DNA from: Lineus longissimus
Lineage: Eukaryota; Nemertea; Pilidiophora; Heteronemertea; Lineidae
Length of the DNA: 64,000 nucleotides
NCBI RefSeq assembly: GCF_910592395.1
Contig: NC_088311.1
Coordinates: 20,811,695-20,875,694 of the forward strand
Reading direction: 5' to 3'
This document shows, one piece after another, positions 12,003 to 23,100 of this stretch. Both the position numbers and the translations under genes were made by a program. Below the pieces are notes generated by a model. It was not told the DNA's origin, did not search any database, and saw only the letters and a list, made by a program, of their open reading frames with translations. The stretch's first letter is position 1, and every line of letters starts with the position of its first letter.

Positions 12003-14441
12003 ATGGATGATAGAGCCTCAATAGCTTCAATGAAGCATTCTTCATCTTCCTCTGGTAATAGCAGCTCTGACGAACCTGCTCCTAGCAGACAAAAAGGTAC
12101 ATAAAACGGGTACAACACCGACCGTCGCGTAGCCGGACCGTACCTAAATTCTCTTCGTCCAGGTAACCTCGACCCTGTGGCCTATCCTCATGATTCGCCG
12201 TGCAGACCAGTCTCCTCCATTCACGGAATTGCAGAGACTGGTTCTTGATGGCATTTCACTTGTCACTGAACTTTTCTCAAAGATGAGTAACCGGATCGAG
12301 CCAAGTGAAAAAGTGTTCGGCTCAGTATTGACACTAATGACAGTAGACTCTTTCACCAGTCCCTTCCACTCACTCATGACAGAGACTGGTACTTGACAGC
12401 ATTTTCACTCGTCATGAACTCGATTCGGGGGCGTCGGCTTCCGGTTTCCGGTCACGTGTTTTCTGTAGGATGGGTAACCTAGGTCCAGGTGAATAATCTG
12501 CAATTCCAGAGCGCTCGGTATTGACAGTGCATCCACTCTATGCACTGAATATGTATGGCTCGCCTCGGGTTAATCAACGTGGCCTCCTCCATCCTCCGAT
12601 AGGGTCGAGGTTGAATGGCCGGAGGAGACTGGTGCCAACATGAAAAAGCAAGATTGTTTGAGTCACGTTTTTCCATGATTCACGTTCACCCTTCATACGA
12701 GCGACATTTTCGTTTCATCCTTCAGTTCTATTTGTATCCGATCCGTAGTCGAGGTTCCATGACAATGACGTCGGCGAAATCCCCAGACACAATGACAACA
12801 ACAAACAACAGTGGCCACGTGAGGTGTGTGAATTTGCCCATACAAGTGACTAAAATCGCTGTTTATATACAGTAGAACCTCCTTTAGCGGACACCTCTCT
12901 ACTAAGGACAACCTCTCTATTAAGGACACTAGTTTTGGTCCCAAATTGGTTGTTGCCATTCAATTTGACCTCTCTTATCAGGACACCACTCTTTTAGGGA
13001 CAGCACTTGTCAGTCCCGAGGGTGTCCTTAATAGAGAGGTTCTACTGTACATGCCAATTTGGACCCTCATGAAAAGTGAATTCAGTATTTTTCAACCCCC
13101 AACAACAATTTTGGCTGGAAGGGACACCTGTATAGCTGCATAAATGTCAGTTGTGCGGATGTTTTTGTTTTCATGCAGAAGTTTTATAAAACCATGCTTG
13201 TTTTTGAGTCGAGTGCCCTCCAATCACAGTTTTCTTTGATTCATCTCACATTCCCGAAGAGAGGTTATGACTTTTGAACATCTACATGCCTGATTTTCCC
13301 CGATAACTGGCGCCACTGTCTAATGAAAGCCTGTAGGCTTATATACTTAGTCGCATCCAGGAGACCTGAACATAGGCCTATTTCTGTTACTTGTATTAGT
13401 TTTGAACAGTGGTGGTAACAGGCTTACAACTTAAACACACCTAGTTTATCTTATTGGGCAATAAACTGCCAGCTATACCATCATCAATTTGTCAGTCCAA
13501 TATATATAGGCCTTTTGTCATCCTGACACAACCAGTAATTTACTCAGCTTCTTGATATTTTTGTATACAAGGTAGCAGTATCAAAAACCTGATCTCAGAA
13601 TGCGATCTTGTCAGCTTAGTCATATTGTGGACTTGCTATCATGTCTATAATATCATCCAAAAATGAATGAAAATTAAAGTGTTTCAGAAAAATCTATTGA
13701 GTCGCCTCTACCCCGGCAGTGAGGATGAGCAGCAAACAGTAAAGGTCGGGGCTGAAAACAGAGATACTCTTCCTAAAGTTCGAGTCTGTTTACCACCAAA
13801 GGATTATACAGTGAAGTTACCGCCAAAAGGTTTGCCTGAGGACAGACTGCAAGATAAGACCGAATCGGACAGTTTGTCCGAGGATGAGGAAGGTTGGTAT
13901 TCAGCAGTAATCAATTAGAAATACTGCATGCTGCTATTTTAATCACATGCATCCTAGTGCTCTGTCAATAATTGCCATTCCCTTTGGAAAAATGTGTCTC
14001 ATTTTTCACCATGGTAAATTCACAATTCACCATGGTAAACTGACAGTACTTCAGCATGGTGAAGTGGGACAGTGAAATATTTCACCATGCTGAGCATGGA
14101 AAAATCAACTATCAATCATTTATGGTGTTCCTATGTCCTAAACAATCATTTTACTGAAAAAAAGAAATAAGAACATATAATTTCACTTTTCCCTTTTTCA
14201 CCTTTTTCCCAAATGCTAAGTTGATGCTCCTCACAAGAATAAGAGAAAGAGACGTCGTGGTCGTAGCAGTTCTAAAATTAGTTCCGGTTTATCGCCAGAG
14301 GTGGAGCCACAATCCTCCAGAAGAAAAGAGACTTTAACTCTGACAAAGAACCAAAAACGTAAGCAGAAAAAGAAGCGAAGAATAAAGGAACGAAAGGAAG
14401 AGAGTAGTGAAAAGAAAGGAGAATTTGTTTATGAAGGCTAA
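12003..14441 (+). CDS. ERICH1: ERICH1-like (glutamate-rich protein 1) nuclear basic protein, three exons
   Basis: Exons 12003-12096, 13680-13892 and 14221-14441 join in phase 1 and 1 to give 175 aa. Across the first junction the sequence RQKVFQKNLLSRLYP aligns without gaps to the start of human ERICH1 as I recall it, which is why an upstream exon is preferred over the ATG at 13667. Exon 1 is Ser-rich (HSSSSSSGNSSSDEP). Exon 2 has an acidic SDSLSEDEE end. Exon 3 encodes KRKRRRGRSSS and NQKRKQKKKRRIKERK, matching the lysine-rich block of ERICH1, then EFVYEG and a stop. The helical C-terminal domain and long Glu-rich repeats of the mammalian protein are absent. Function is unknown in the family; nuclear location is inferred from the basic block. 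The acceptor before 13680 is pyrimidine-poor. Confidence 0.68.
12870..13047. mobile_element. TA-flanked MITE (CAGTAGAACCTC family), intact copy
   Basis: Inverted ends cagtagaacctcc and gagaggttctactg are flanked by TA on both sides (12868-12869 and 13048-13049), as for Tc1/mariner-type insertions. The inside repeats ctctattaaggaca in both orientations. The element is 178 bp and non-coding. It lies in ERICH1 intron 1. Worn relatives occur at 47083, 49987, 52230, 54618, 60388 and 62798. Confidence 0.85.
13893..14220 (+). other. ERICH1 intron 2 with a perfect hairpin
   Basis: The 13-bp arms tcagcatggtgaa (14051-14063) and ttcaccatgctga (14081-14093) form a perfect stem with a 17-nt loop. Two further caccatggtaaa direct copies lie just upstream (about 14008 and 14028). 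The role is unknown. Confidence 0.6.
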
Positions 14442-16104
14442 GAGGATCTTGTTATAGAGGTTCTGTACATTTCCTTGGTACATCATTAAGAAAGCTATAC
14501 TCCTCACACTCACTGCCCCAGAACTAGATGTATTTCTGACGTTCCACTACTGCTAAAGCTGGCCACCATTACTGAAACCTTGGGAGTGTGTGTAGATAAA
14601 AGAATCTGCGATGCAATCAATCTGCCACAAATTAATTAAGGGCCTACGCAACCTGCAGGCAAGTGGTTTTCCTAATTACTGTTACCGACTCCTACTGTAG
14701 CATAGGCCTAAAATCAAATGGAAACTAGGAATCTGCTAAATGTTGTATTACCTTTGGGCTTTTCTGTCATACAAATCATGAGACTTATATTAACTTCATT
14801 TGTTAACATGCAAATATAGATATAATGAACAACTGAAACAACAACTTATTTGCAAATATTGTTTATTTGGACATTTCTTATGGGAAGTAAATATTCGCAG
14901 CTGTAAAATATGCCTGAAAAAATTACAACCTCTTCTGTTCAACTAATATAAAGAGTGCACGTTGTCAATTACATTGTTGTGTTATCTAATATTGTCCTGT
15001 AACCCTAATTAAACTTACCATTTCGCTACATTTACAATCATTTTTAGCATCTAGATTTGTTGATTCAGCAGTTTTAGATTTTCTAAATCCAGTACTACAC
15101 AGAAACTCAAAAACGAGTCTTGAATATTTAGAACATTCATGAAAAAGTAACATTCATTTAGAACTTTCAAAACAGCAAAAGAAGACTATCGATTAAACAT
15201 GTTATAGGCAACTGCTACTTGTAGTTGTTGCCAGAAGACTATCAATTACAGGCATCTGCCAGCTGTCTAGAAAATAAATTGTTCCACTATAAAAAAAACC
15301 CTGGGCTCATGTTCACTGTGGTCGTATGGACGACTCCCTTGTGTTTACAGGAGTGCAAACCTATGTGTCGTTGATACTATTTTACAAGCATTTCTCGATT
15401 TAAAAATCGGTAAGTCACTTTGAGACTTTTAGAAATCCTGTCAGTTTTACATGACTATTTTAGTTGGTTTCCTCTGCCGTTCTATACAATTCAAGTGTAG
15501 TACAATGAGGATATAGCTTGTGTGTCGAAAAAACACCAAATAATTTTCCTATGAAAATGTGAATGACTAGATTTCTCTGAACGCGTTGCTTGAACAACTA
15601 TCCCATTTTTTGAAAAATCTGGGCATCTGATCGATACTTCAATCTCGGATGAAGACTTGCGTTAGTTGGGAAGACTAGAATAAGGTGAGCATAATAATCT
15701 AGGTGTTATCCCTGCCCCCTCTTGAAACATAGCACTGGCGAAGTTTTATTGAGGGCTCCTTGTGTACCTATACAACTAAGGGAACAAGAATTCCCAGATC
15801 TCCGACTTGGGAGGTAGATGAAAATGTTTGAATAAGACCTGATCTGCAGCAGGTGTGAGTCACACAAGATTGTCAGGTCAAATATTCTAGACATTCCACA
15901 GTCCAGATGACCTGCATTTGTCATTATAAAAATGTCTTTGGCTTTTGCAGTTTCCTGCACTGAGAGATAACATGCAGGTGATCAGATTCTGAAGTTTGTG
16001 ATTAACCTGTCGTTTGCAGATCGTGCACTAATGAAAGGCCTTTCAAAACCTTATCAGGCTAGCAATGTTCACCATGTTGAGATCCAGAAATTCCATGGTT
16101 TCCT
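14442..16104. other. Convergent intergenic region
   Basis: It lies between the ERICH1-like gene (+) and the RIM gene (-). AATAAA reads on plus at 15273-15278. On minus, AATAAA reads at 15745-15750, about 355 nt past the RIM stop, and is the likely RIM poly(A) signal. No other gene is seen. Confidence 0.5.
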
Positions 16105-17188
16105 TCAGTAAAACAGAGAATCAGAAGACCCTTGCTCCGTTGCTGACTGTTTGTATAGTTTGTACCAGCTTGATGTCAGTTTGGATAGATCCAGTTTGTC
16201 AAGGCTTATTACAACTTCCCCAAGACACTGATTCTTGTCGAATCCTGGTGACTTTTCCCAAATTGATGCCTGTAAAGAAACGTATGTGTGAATTATCAAA
16301 AATAGGCATTTCAAATATAATTTTACAGACAGTTGGCGTTCCCTTGATTCCGTTAACTCCTGGCGTCGACTCCTGTAATTGCAAATGAAAGCGTGCTATA
16401 GATTATTCCCATCGGCTTTGCTGACACTGCTCCTATCGTCAGTTTTCCTTAGCAATCCAAGCATGAAATAGTCTGCAAAGATGCTTCTGTTTTGATGTAC
16501 ATGTAAGGTTAATACTTCATAATGTCAAGTACTATTTGGATCGCTGCCACGCAAGTTAGATGTCATCGATCAAGACGGCTTTCAATACAGCCGAAGTAAG
16601 ATAACAAGTGGAAAAGTTGTTATATGATATAACTGACATATACCAACATTCCGGTGCTGCTATTGATAGTAATAAATACCTGTATATGTCTTTGATAAAC
16701 ATCACAAGCAGAATATTTGATCTTCTGTCGATACATTGGATCAAAATTACATTTCACGATGTTCGTCTTTTTCTTCTGCGTTTTCTTTTGGCCGTCGGTG
16801 AGGTATGTCTTCACATAAGTATCTAGAAAATAATATTTTCCTTTGTGCTATATGTATGAAAAACACATTTCCAAATTCTTCTTGATTTGTTTTCTGTTCA
16901 ATAACAAAACATAGAGCCTACTCTAAAATTTATTCTGTCAAAAAAATCAAATCAACCTCTTAACAGTCCTATGCAGAGGCTTTTGGACAAATTTTCTGTT
17001 TTTAACAATGACAAAAAATGGTCAATCACGGCTGACAAATTACTTCCTTGTAATTTTAGGCTTGTAGAACTTACCTGGTGCCTGTCCATTTGAGCCTGTC
17101 GACAAACCTTTAGCCGACATGATATGAACCTCGAGGTTGCCTTTAGTCATAATGACGCCTAATTTGATATCGCCAAGGACTGTGCATT
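16105..17188 (-). CDS. RIM exons 16-18: C2B domain and C-terminus
   Basis: Exon 16 (17188-17075) encodes LGDIKLGVIMTKGNLEVHIM, exon 17 (16822-16680) YVKTYLTDGQKKTQKKKT and DPMYRQ, and exon 18 (16269-16105) the final strands with WYKLYKQSA and a stop after DSLFY. The match to RIM C2B is clear, including the poly-Lys strand that in vertebrates binds PI(4,5)P2. The usual Ser-rich RIM tail is short. Confidence 0.92.
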
Positions 17189-20100
17189 CTAAAAATAGAA
17201 ATGGATTTATATCAAACTGCATTGCCTTGTTGAATATGGAAAGGTATGATCTATAAAATTGTTGAACATATTCCTGGCAATCTTCCTATTCTTATTGAAT
17301 CAAATCACTGACGCATCTGAATTATTCATCTTTTTTTGTCATTGAGGCTCTTGAGTCTAATCTTGTCAACCTATCTGGTTAATCAACTCTGTGTTGTCAT
17401 GGTACCAAATTATATGGAAGCTTATGTTTCGTGTGTGGAAGTGATGTTATGTTGAAACAATGCTGTATGCCTTAAGCCTGCAGCACACTAGCCGCCAACT
17501 TTGGCGACAAGAAGCGTTCGGCAGACGCCTCTCGACGCCAAAGTTCGCGGCCAGTGGATCTCGGTCAGAGCACACCTGCCCAGAATTGGCGTCCAGTAGC
17601 GTCTTTTCCGCCACTTTAGGCTGCCATTTTGAAATCATGTGACATCAAGACGCAAGCTGATTGGCCATAGCCTCGCCGCCGACGCCAATTCAGGCGGCAA
17701 TACGTAGCACACCTGGCTTCTTCTTGCGTTCAAACGCGGCGACACGCGTCAAAAATCAATCATGTTAGATATTTGGCGTTTAGTTGCGGCAAGTGGCGTC
17801 AGGTCGCGTTCGCCAACGCCGTTCGTAGCAGACTAGGGATTTTTCAGGCGTTCAGGACTCTTGCGGCAAAAAACGCCTGTGGACGCCGAAGTTGGCGGCT
17901 AAGTGTGCTGCGGGCTTAACGCTGGACGCAGAGGTGTCCACGACTGACAGACTAGTCTTTATTAATTCTTGCTAGTATGTGACCTAGAATGACTTTAACT
18001 GAATGATTACCTGTTGATGAATGTTTTGGTCCAACTTGTCCTGGTCCAAGCTGGGTTGATACATCGTCTCCTTCAGGGGCAGGCCGTTCACAATCAATAC
18101 AGCTGCAAAATGCAACAAACCGTAAGGAAAAAACAAGTTCATGTGCTTTGGCCAAACCAGAGACTTCATCTATTTCCATAAGGAGCCCGCCTCTCCTCTT
18201 AAAATTCCCACCAATCTTTTCGATGCAAAATAGAACATTCTACGGAGAAAACATTCTGCACAGAGTAGAAATTAACAAGAGCTACGCAGAGCGAGCACAT
18301 TATACGCCCGCCATAAGAGTAAAGGGTGGTTGGTCAGGTTGAAAAGTGTGTGAAGTAGCAGGTAAGCGGAAAATGGAAACATGTCTTCGTGACCTTGGCC
18401 TTTGACCTTTTGACCTCCAAATCAATAGGCTTCTTCGGGCCCATACTAGTGCCCTGCAAACCAGGTTTGGTGACTGTACATGATACAGAATTTCAGTAAT
18501 CGCGCGGACAATGAAAGGTAGGCGAAAAATGGAAACAGGTCTTCGTGACCTTGACCTTTGACCTTTTGACCTCCAAATCAATAGGCTTCTTGGGGCCTAT
18601 ACTAGTGCCCTGCAAACCAGGTTTGGTGACTATACATGATATAGAATTTCAGTAATCGCGCGGACAATGAAAGGTAAGCGAAAAATGGAAACAGGTCTTC
18701 GTGACCTTGACCTTTGACCTTTTGACCTCCAAATCAATAGGCTTCTTGGGGCCTATACTAGTGCCCTGCAAACCAGGTTTGGTGACTTTACATGATACAG
18801 AATTTCAGTAAGCGCGCGGACAATGAAAGGTAGGCGAAAAATGGAAACAGGTCTTCGTGACCTTGACCTTTGACCTTTTGACCTCCAAATCAATAGGCTT
18901 CTTGGGGCCTATACTAGTGCCCTGCAAACCAGGTTAGTGACTATACATGATGTAGAATTTCAGTAATCGCGCGGACAATGAAAAGTTAACGGACAGGCGG
19001 ACAGACGGACACCGAGCGCCATACCATAATACGCTCCGGAGCGGGCGTATAAAAAGTGAAAAATAATGCTTCATCCTTACTTAATGCAAACATTCCTTTG
19101 CGATTGTTCTTCAGGTTTTGTGCATAACTTACCCAGTGTCTTCCGTGTCACTCCCTATGTTGTCTAAGGCTTCGACACTGTTGGCTTGGCTTAAGGCAGA
19201 AGGTGGTGCCATTAGATCTATGCTGTCTGGATGAAGAGAAAAGAAAAAGAAAATGAGAATCAGATCATCCTGTATCATAAATAAGCTTTTGCCTGTAGCG
19301 TCTCCATGGTAAGATGAAAGCTTTTGAGGTATTATTTTTCAAATAGCCTTTTTCTCTGCAGTACGAGCTGTAGATGGAAAGGCGGTGTATAACTCAGCCT
19401 GGGCATGTCCGCACTATTCAAAGATAATGGGTATCGTTGGGGAGTATGTGAGAATGCTGGTCCCTCTCTGGATAAAGCGAGGTCCTGCGGAACCAGGATC
19501 TTAAGCTAAGACCTGCGCTGAGTTTTAGTGTAAATGTAAATTCGTTCATTGACTGTACTGACATAAGTTAGGTCGGCTTGAAGTTTTTTTCCAAAGTGCG
19601 GGACTGCCCGAGTTGGCTGAGTCTTGACTTGACACGCTCTGTATGCTCTTGGAGTGGGCGCTTACAGAGTCTCCTTCACCAATTCCTTGGGTTTTGTCAT
19701 TGGAATCTTGAACAAATATGAAACAGATATGTTGTATAGTTTTGTTAAAATATTATGGAATATGAATCGGACAACGTTATGTTATTCCTTGGCCCGCTTT
19801 TTCCTGGCCTGGGATCTTTCTGTGTTGTAGGAGTTATGGTAGAAAAGTTAAAGTTATAATGGAACAATCCGAGGGACCATTTTAAAATGATTAGTGTTAC
19901 ATGGTGCCCTTGATCTGGCCTTACATTTAACAGCTATAGGTCAAATTGGGTGTTTGGGAAGGTTTTTAACGTTAAAGTAGGTCATCATGTACGTCGGTCA
20001 GTACGATAAAAAAAGACGATAAACCATGACATAAAACTCTGCAAGTTTTACCTCTGGGTTTTCAGGTTATTCTTTGTAGACATCGGCATTAGGATTAGAA

Positions 20101-23100
20101 AGGAACACGCTCAATCACTGTGATTCTATAAACGCCCTTCCCAACCTTTAAGTGATAAAGTTTTTATATGGCCCTTTTGATAATTTTCTACCTACCTATA
20201 CTACTTGCTCGTTTGCTATCGTTAAGATTGGGAGAGCCTTGGAGTTTTTCGATGGCATGGGACACCTTTCTCTTCATACGTGACCGGAAAGAAGACTTCT
20301 CTTCTAAAAGAGAAATTAAAGAAATGTTGACCATATGTCGGCAGTATGCCTGATCTATAAAGTTTATCAATCCTCATGAATCAAAGATTGATGCAGTACG
20401 ACAATGGACTTTTTCATTTGTTGACAATGATCTTGGTTCTCTCAGCGTCGATCTCTGTTTTTTTGCTATATATCAAGTTTATTATTGGATTGCTGAAACA
20501 AGTTTACAGTGGTTTAATTATAGCTCGATATGAATCGACTATGATGCTGCTAATAAAAGATGGCCTTTAAATATTCATTAAGAAGTATTGATTAAATATC
20601 GCTGTGTCGGAGTTCATGGAAGATGCACGCACCTGGGACAGTCCAAGCGTTCCAATATTCCATTGCACATGGCATTAAACATATCAAATATTCATAGCGT
20701 ATTAAAGGGACTATATTGGCAGCAGCTAGGCAGGCAAGGTAAAGTTACACGAAGTCGCCAATAAGGGATCTCACATTTCACACCACGTCAAAACTATACT
20801 TGTTATAAAGAATACATTAAGAAATGAATCGAACATTACCCAGTGCCATTACTGGGCATATTAGTCACCTGAAGATGGCCAATTCAAACTCCCTGCTCCT
20901 GCCTATAGTCCCCCTTTAACGATTTCCTGTTTTCTCTGAATTCTTGCCAGCACCCACTCTCATTGACCAACAACTATTCGAGGGTTAATGAATGTATTGA
21001 TCGTCTAATATGTCCAGAAGCGATATCATGCGAATAAATTTGCATAGGCCTTGATATAAGCCCGTCGATTATTCAGGATGTGTATGTAATAGCGCTCTCT
21101 CATAGTTAACAATCCAACAGTTATCACTGTACCACCCAAGTGTACCACCTGTGATTTTCTCTTGTTGACAGCGAACTGTACTGACTGGTGATGTAAGCTG
21201 TCTGGCCTGTGCGGTGACTAAAGTTTTTATGGTGAAAATAGAATATGTGATTTTTCACACAATGTGACAAAGCATTGAAAATGGAAACAGTGATATCTCG
21301 CGCAACGTGACAAATTGATGGATTTGATTATCACACACAACAAAGCTTTGAAAATAAACAGTACGATTTCTCATACAACATAACAAATTAGGGCAATGAA
21401 AACAGAAAATGTGATTTCTCACACACCATGACAAAGCAATGAATATGGTAAAAAATTTGTATCTGATAAATTTGTAAAAGGCAGACTGTCAAGTATCCTA
21501 CAGTTGGGTTCATTCATTCAGCATACTTGATCTTCCTCATGGTGTGATTTTGAAGGGCTTCTCGTGATGTTGTTGAGTCTACTTGATTTGTCATAGGAAA
21601 CTGGCTAGATTAATTCATTCGGGAAATTTGCAGCGTGAAGTGCTAAATATATAGACATGATTGACTGAAATGATAGGGTAATGCTCCAATAATTGTCTTA
21701 CTGGATATAAGATTATTCGGTGAAAGGCCTGCATTGGCTACCATTGACAACCAATTCTCTTTGGACTTTTTCGCAGCAAAAAATACGCAAAATGCATTAT
21801 ACAGGTCTGCAATAACAAATAAACATCAAAACCGTAATCGAGAATTCAAATCTTAGATTACTTGTGCAAATGTACTTACTGTTACTGCCATGTTGTTTCA
21901 GACATCTGGCAGGATGTACACGTATTTCACTCTTAACTCTTTATCATGGTTTAAAGCAAAACGCTAATGCCTCCATCGGTTAATTAATCATTAATGAAAT
22001 GGAGCACGCGGCTTTAAATGGTGATTTTCTACGTTTGACATGATTTTCTCTGTGTGTCTTATGAGTTATTGGAGAAATAGATCTTATTGATCCATCAAAT
22101 AAATTTATATCATTACTCCAATTCTTTATATATCGCTACGTAGATATCTAGTAACAAAAAATCACTAGTATTAAAACTCGCAAAAATAAACTCTAAAAAT
22201 TAGATCGCTTTAAAAAAAATTCTGCTGTGGGTGCCTGAGATAACTTCATTGTTACTTTATTTGGATATCGACGCATGTTCTATTAATTCTGCAAAAACAA
22301 AAGGATAATGCTAGTCTTGCTGCCGTGTATGGATTCTTACACGTTCACCCCACTGGCAAAATGCTATACACAAATTCGTCTCGGTATAGCGGTCCTAATT
22401 CATGACAGAAGCAGGAAAGCTACTTATACAATCACACTGTCACGCCACTGGCAATCTTAAGAGTGAGGGGCGATGTTGGAAGTTGATACGGTATGTTCAG
22501 AAATAGTTGGGAGACTGGAGGATTAGTTGGACTACTGTCAGAGGTGCAATTCCTGGAGATCTATTCTTTAAACCATGATGTGGAATAAGGGATAGTATGA
22601 GAAGCATTGTAGATATGATACAGAGTTGACTGAAGCAGACACAGTTTTCATAAATTGGCAATCTGAAAGCTGTTGGTATCAGATTGTTCTAGTACTGGTA
22701 TGAACGTATACCACTTGTGTGTGGGTATAGATGTGAGGACGGTACGATTACATAGATAGTTCCCTTTTTACCATGTCGTGCCAAAATGGATAATTTCATT
22801 ATTATTGAATGCATTTTTTTTTTCGTCTCGCTGCATGCTGGAGTCGGCTATTATTATTCACCACATCCCCTTTTCGTCTTATAAAAAAGTTGGCATCATT
22901 AGTGTTGATGATGAAGTCTATAGGGATTCAAATCATGCGGTGTTTCATCTCGACACCGATAGACGCAATCTGAGGCAATTCACTGTGGTGGAAGCAAGTA
23001 ATTGACTGTTTTTATGGCAAAGACAACGCAATCGATCTTTTCTCCGGAGAAAATATGCTGATTCTCTGACTGTTCTCCAACCGTGTACCTTTTAACTACA

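Noticed and set aside
13667-13918. ERICH1-like gene starting at ATG 13667
   Set aside because: Joining the exon ending at 12096 to 13680 restores an ungapped family match over 15 residues; reading on past 13892 gives only intron sequence.
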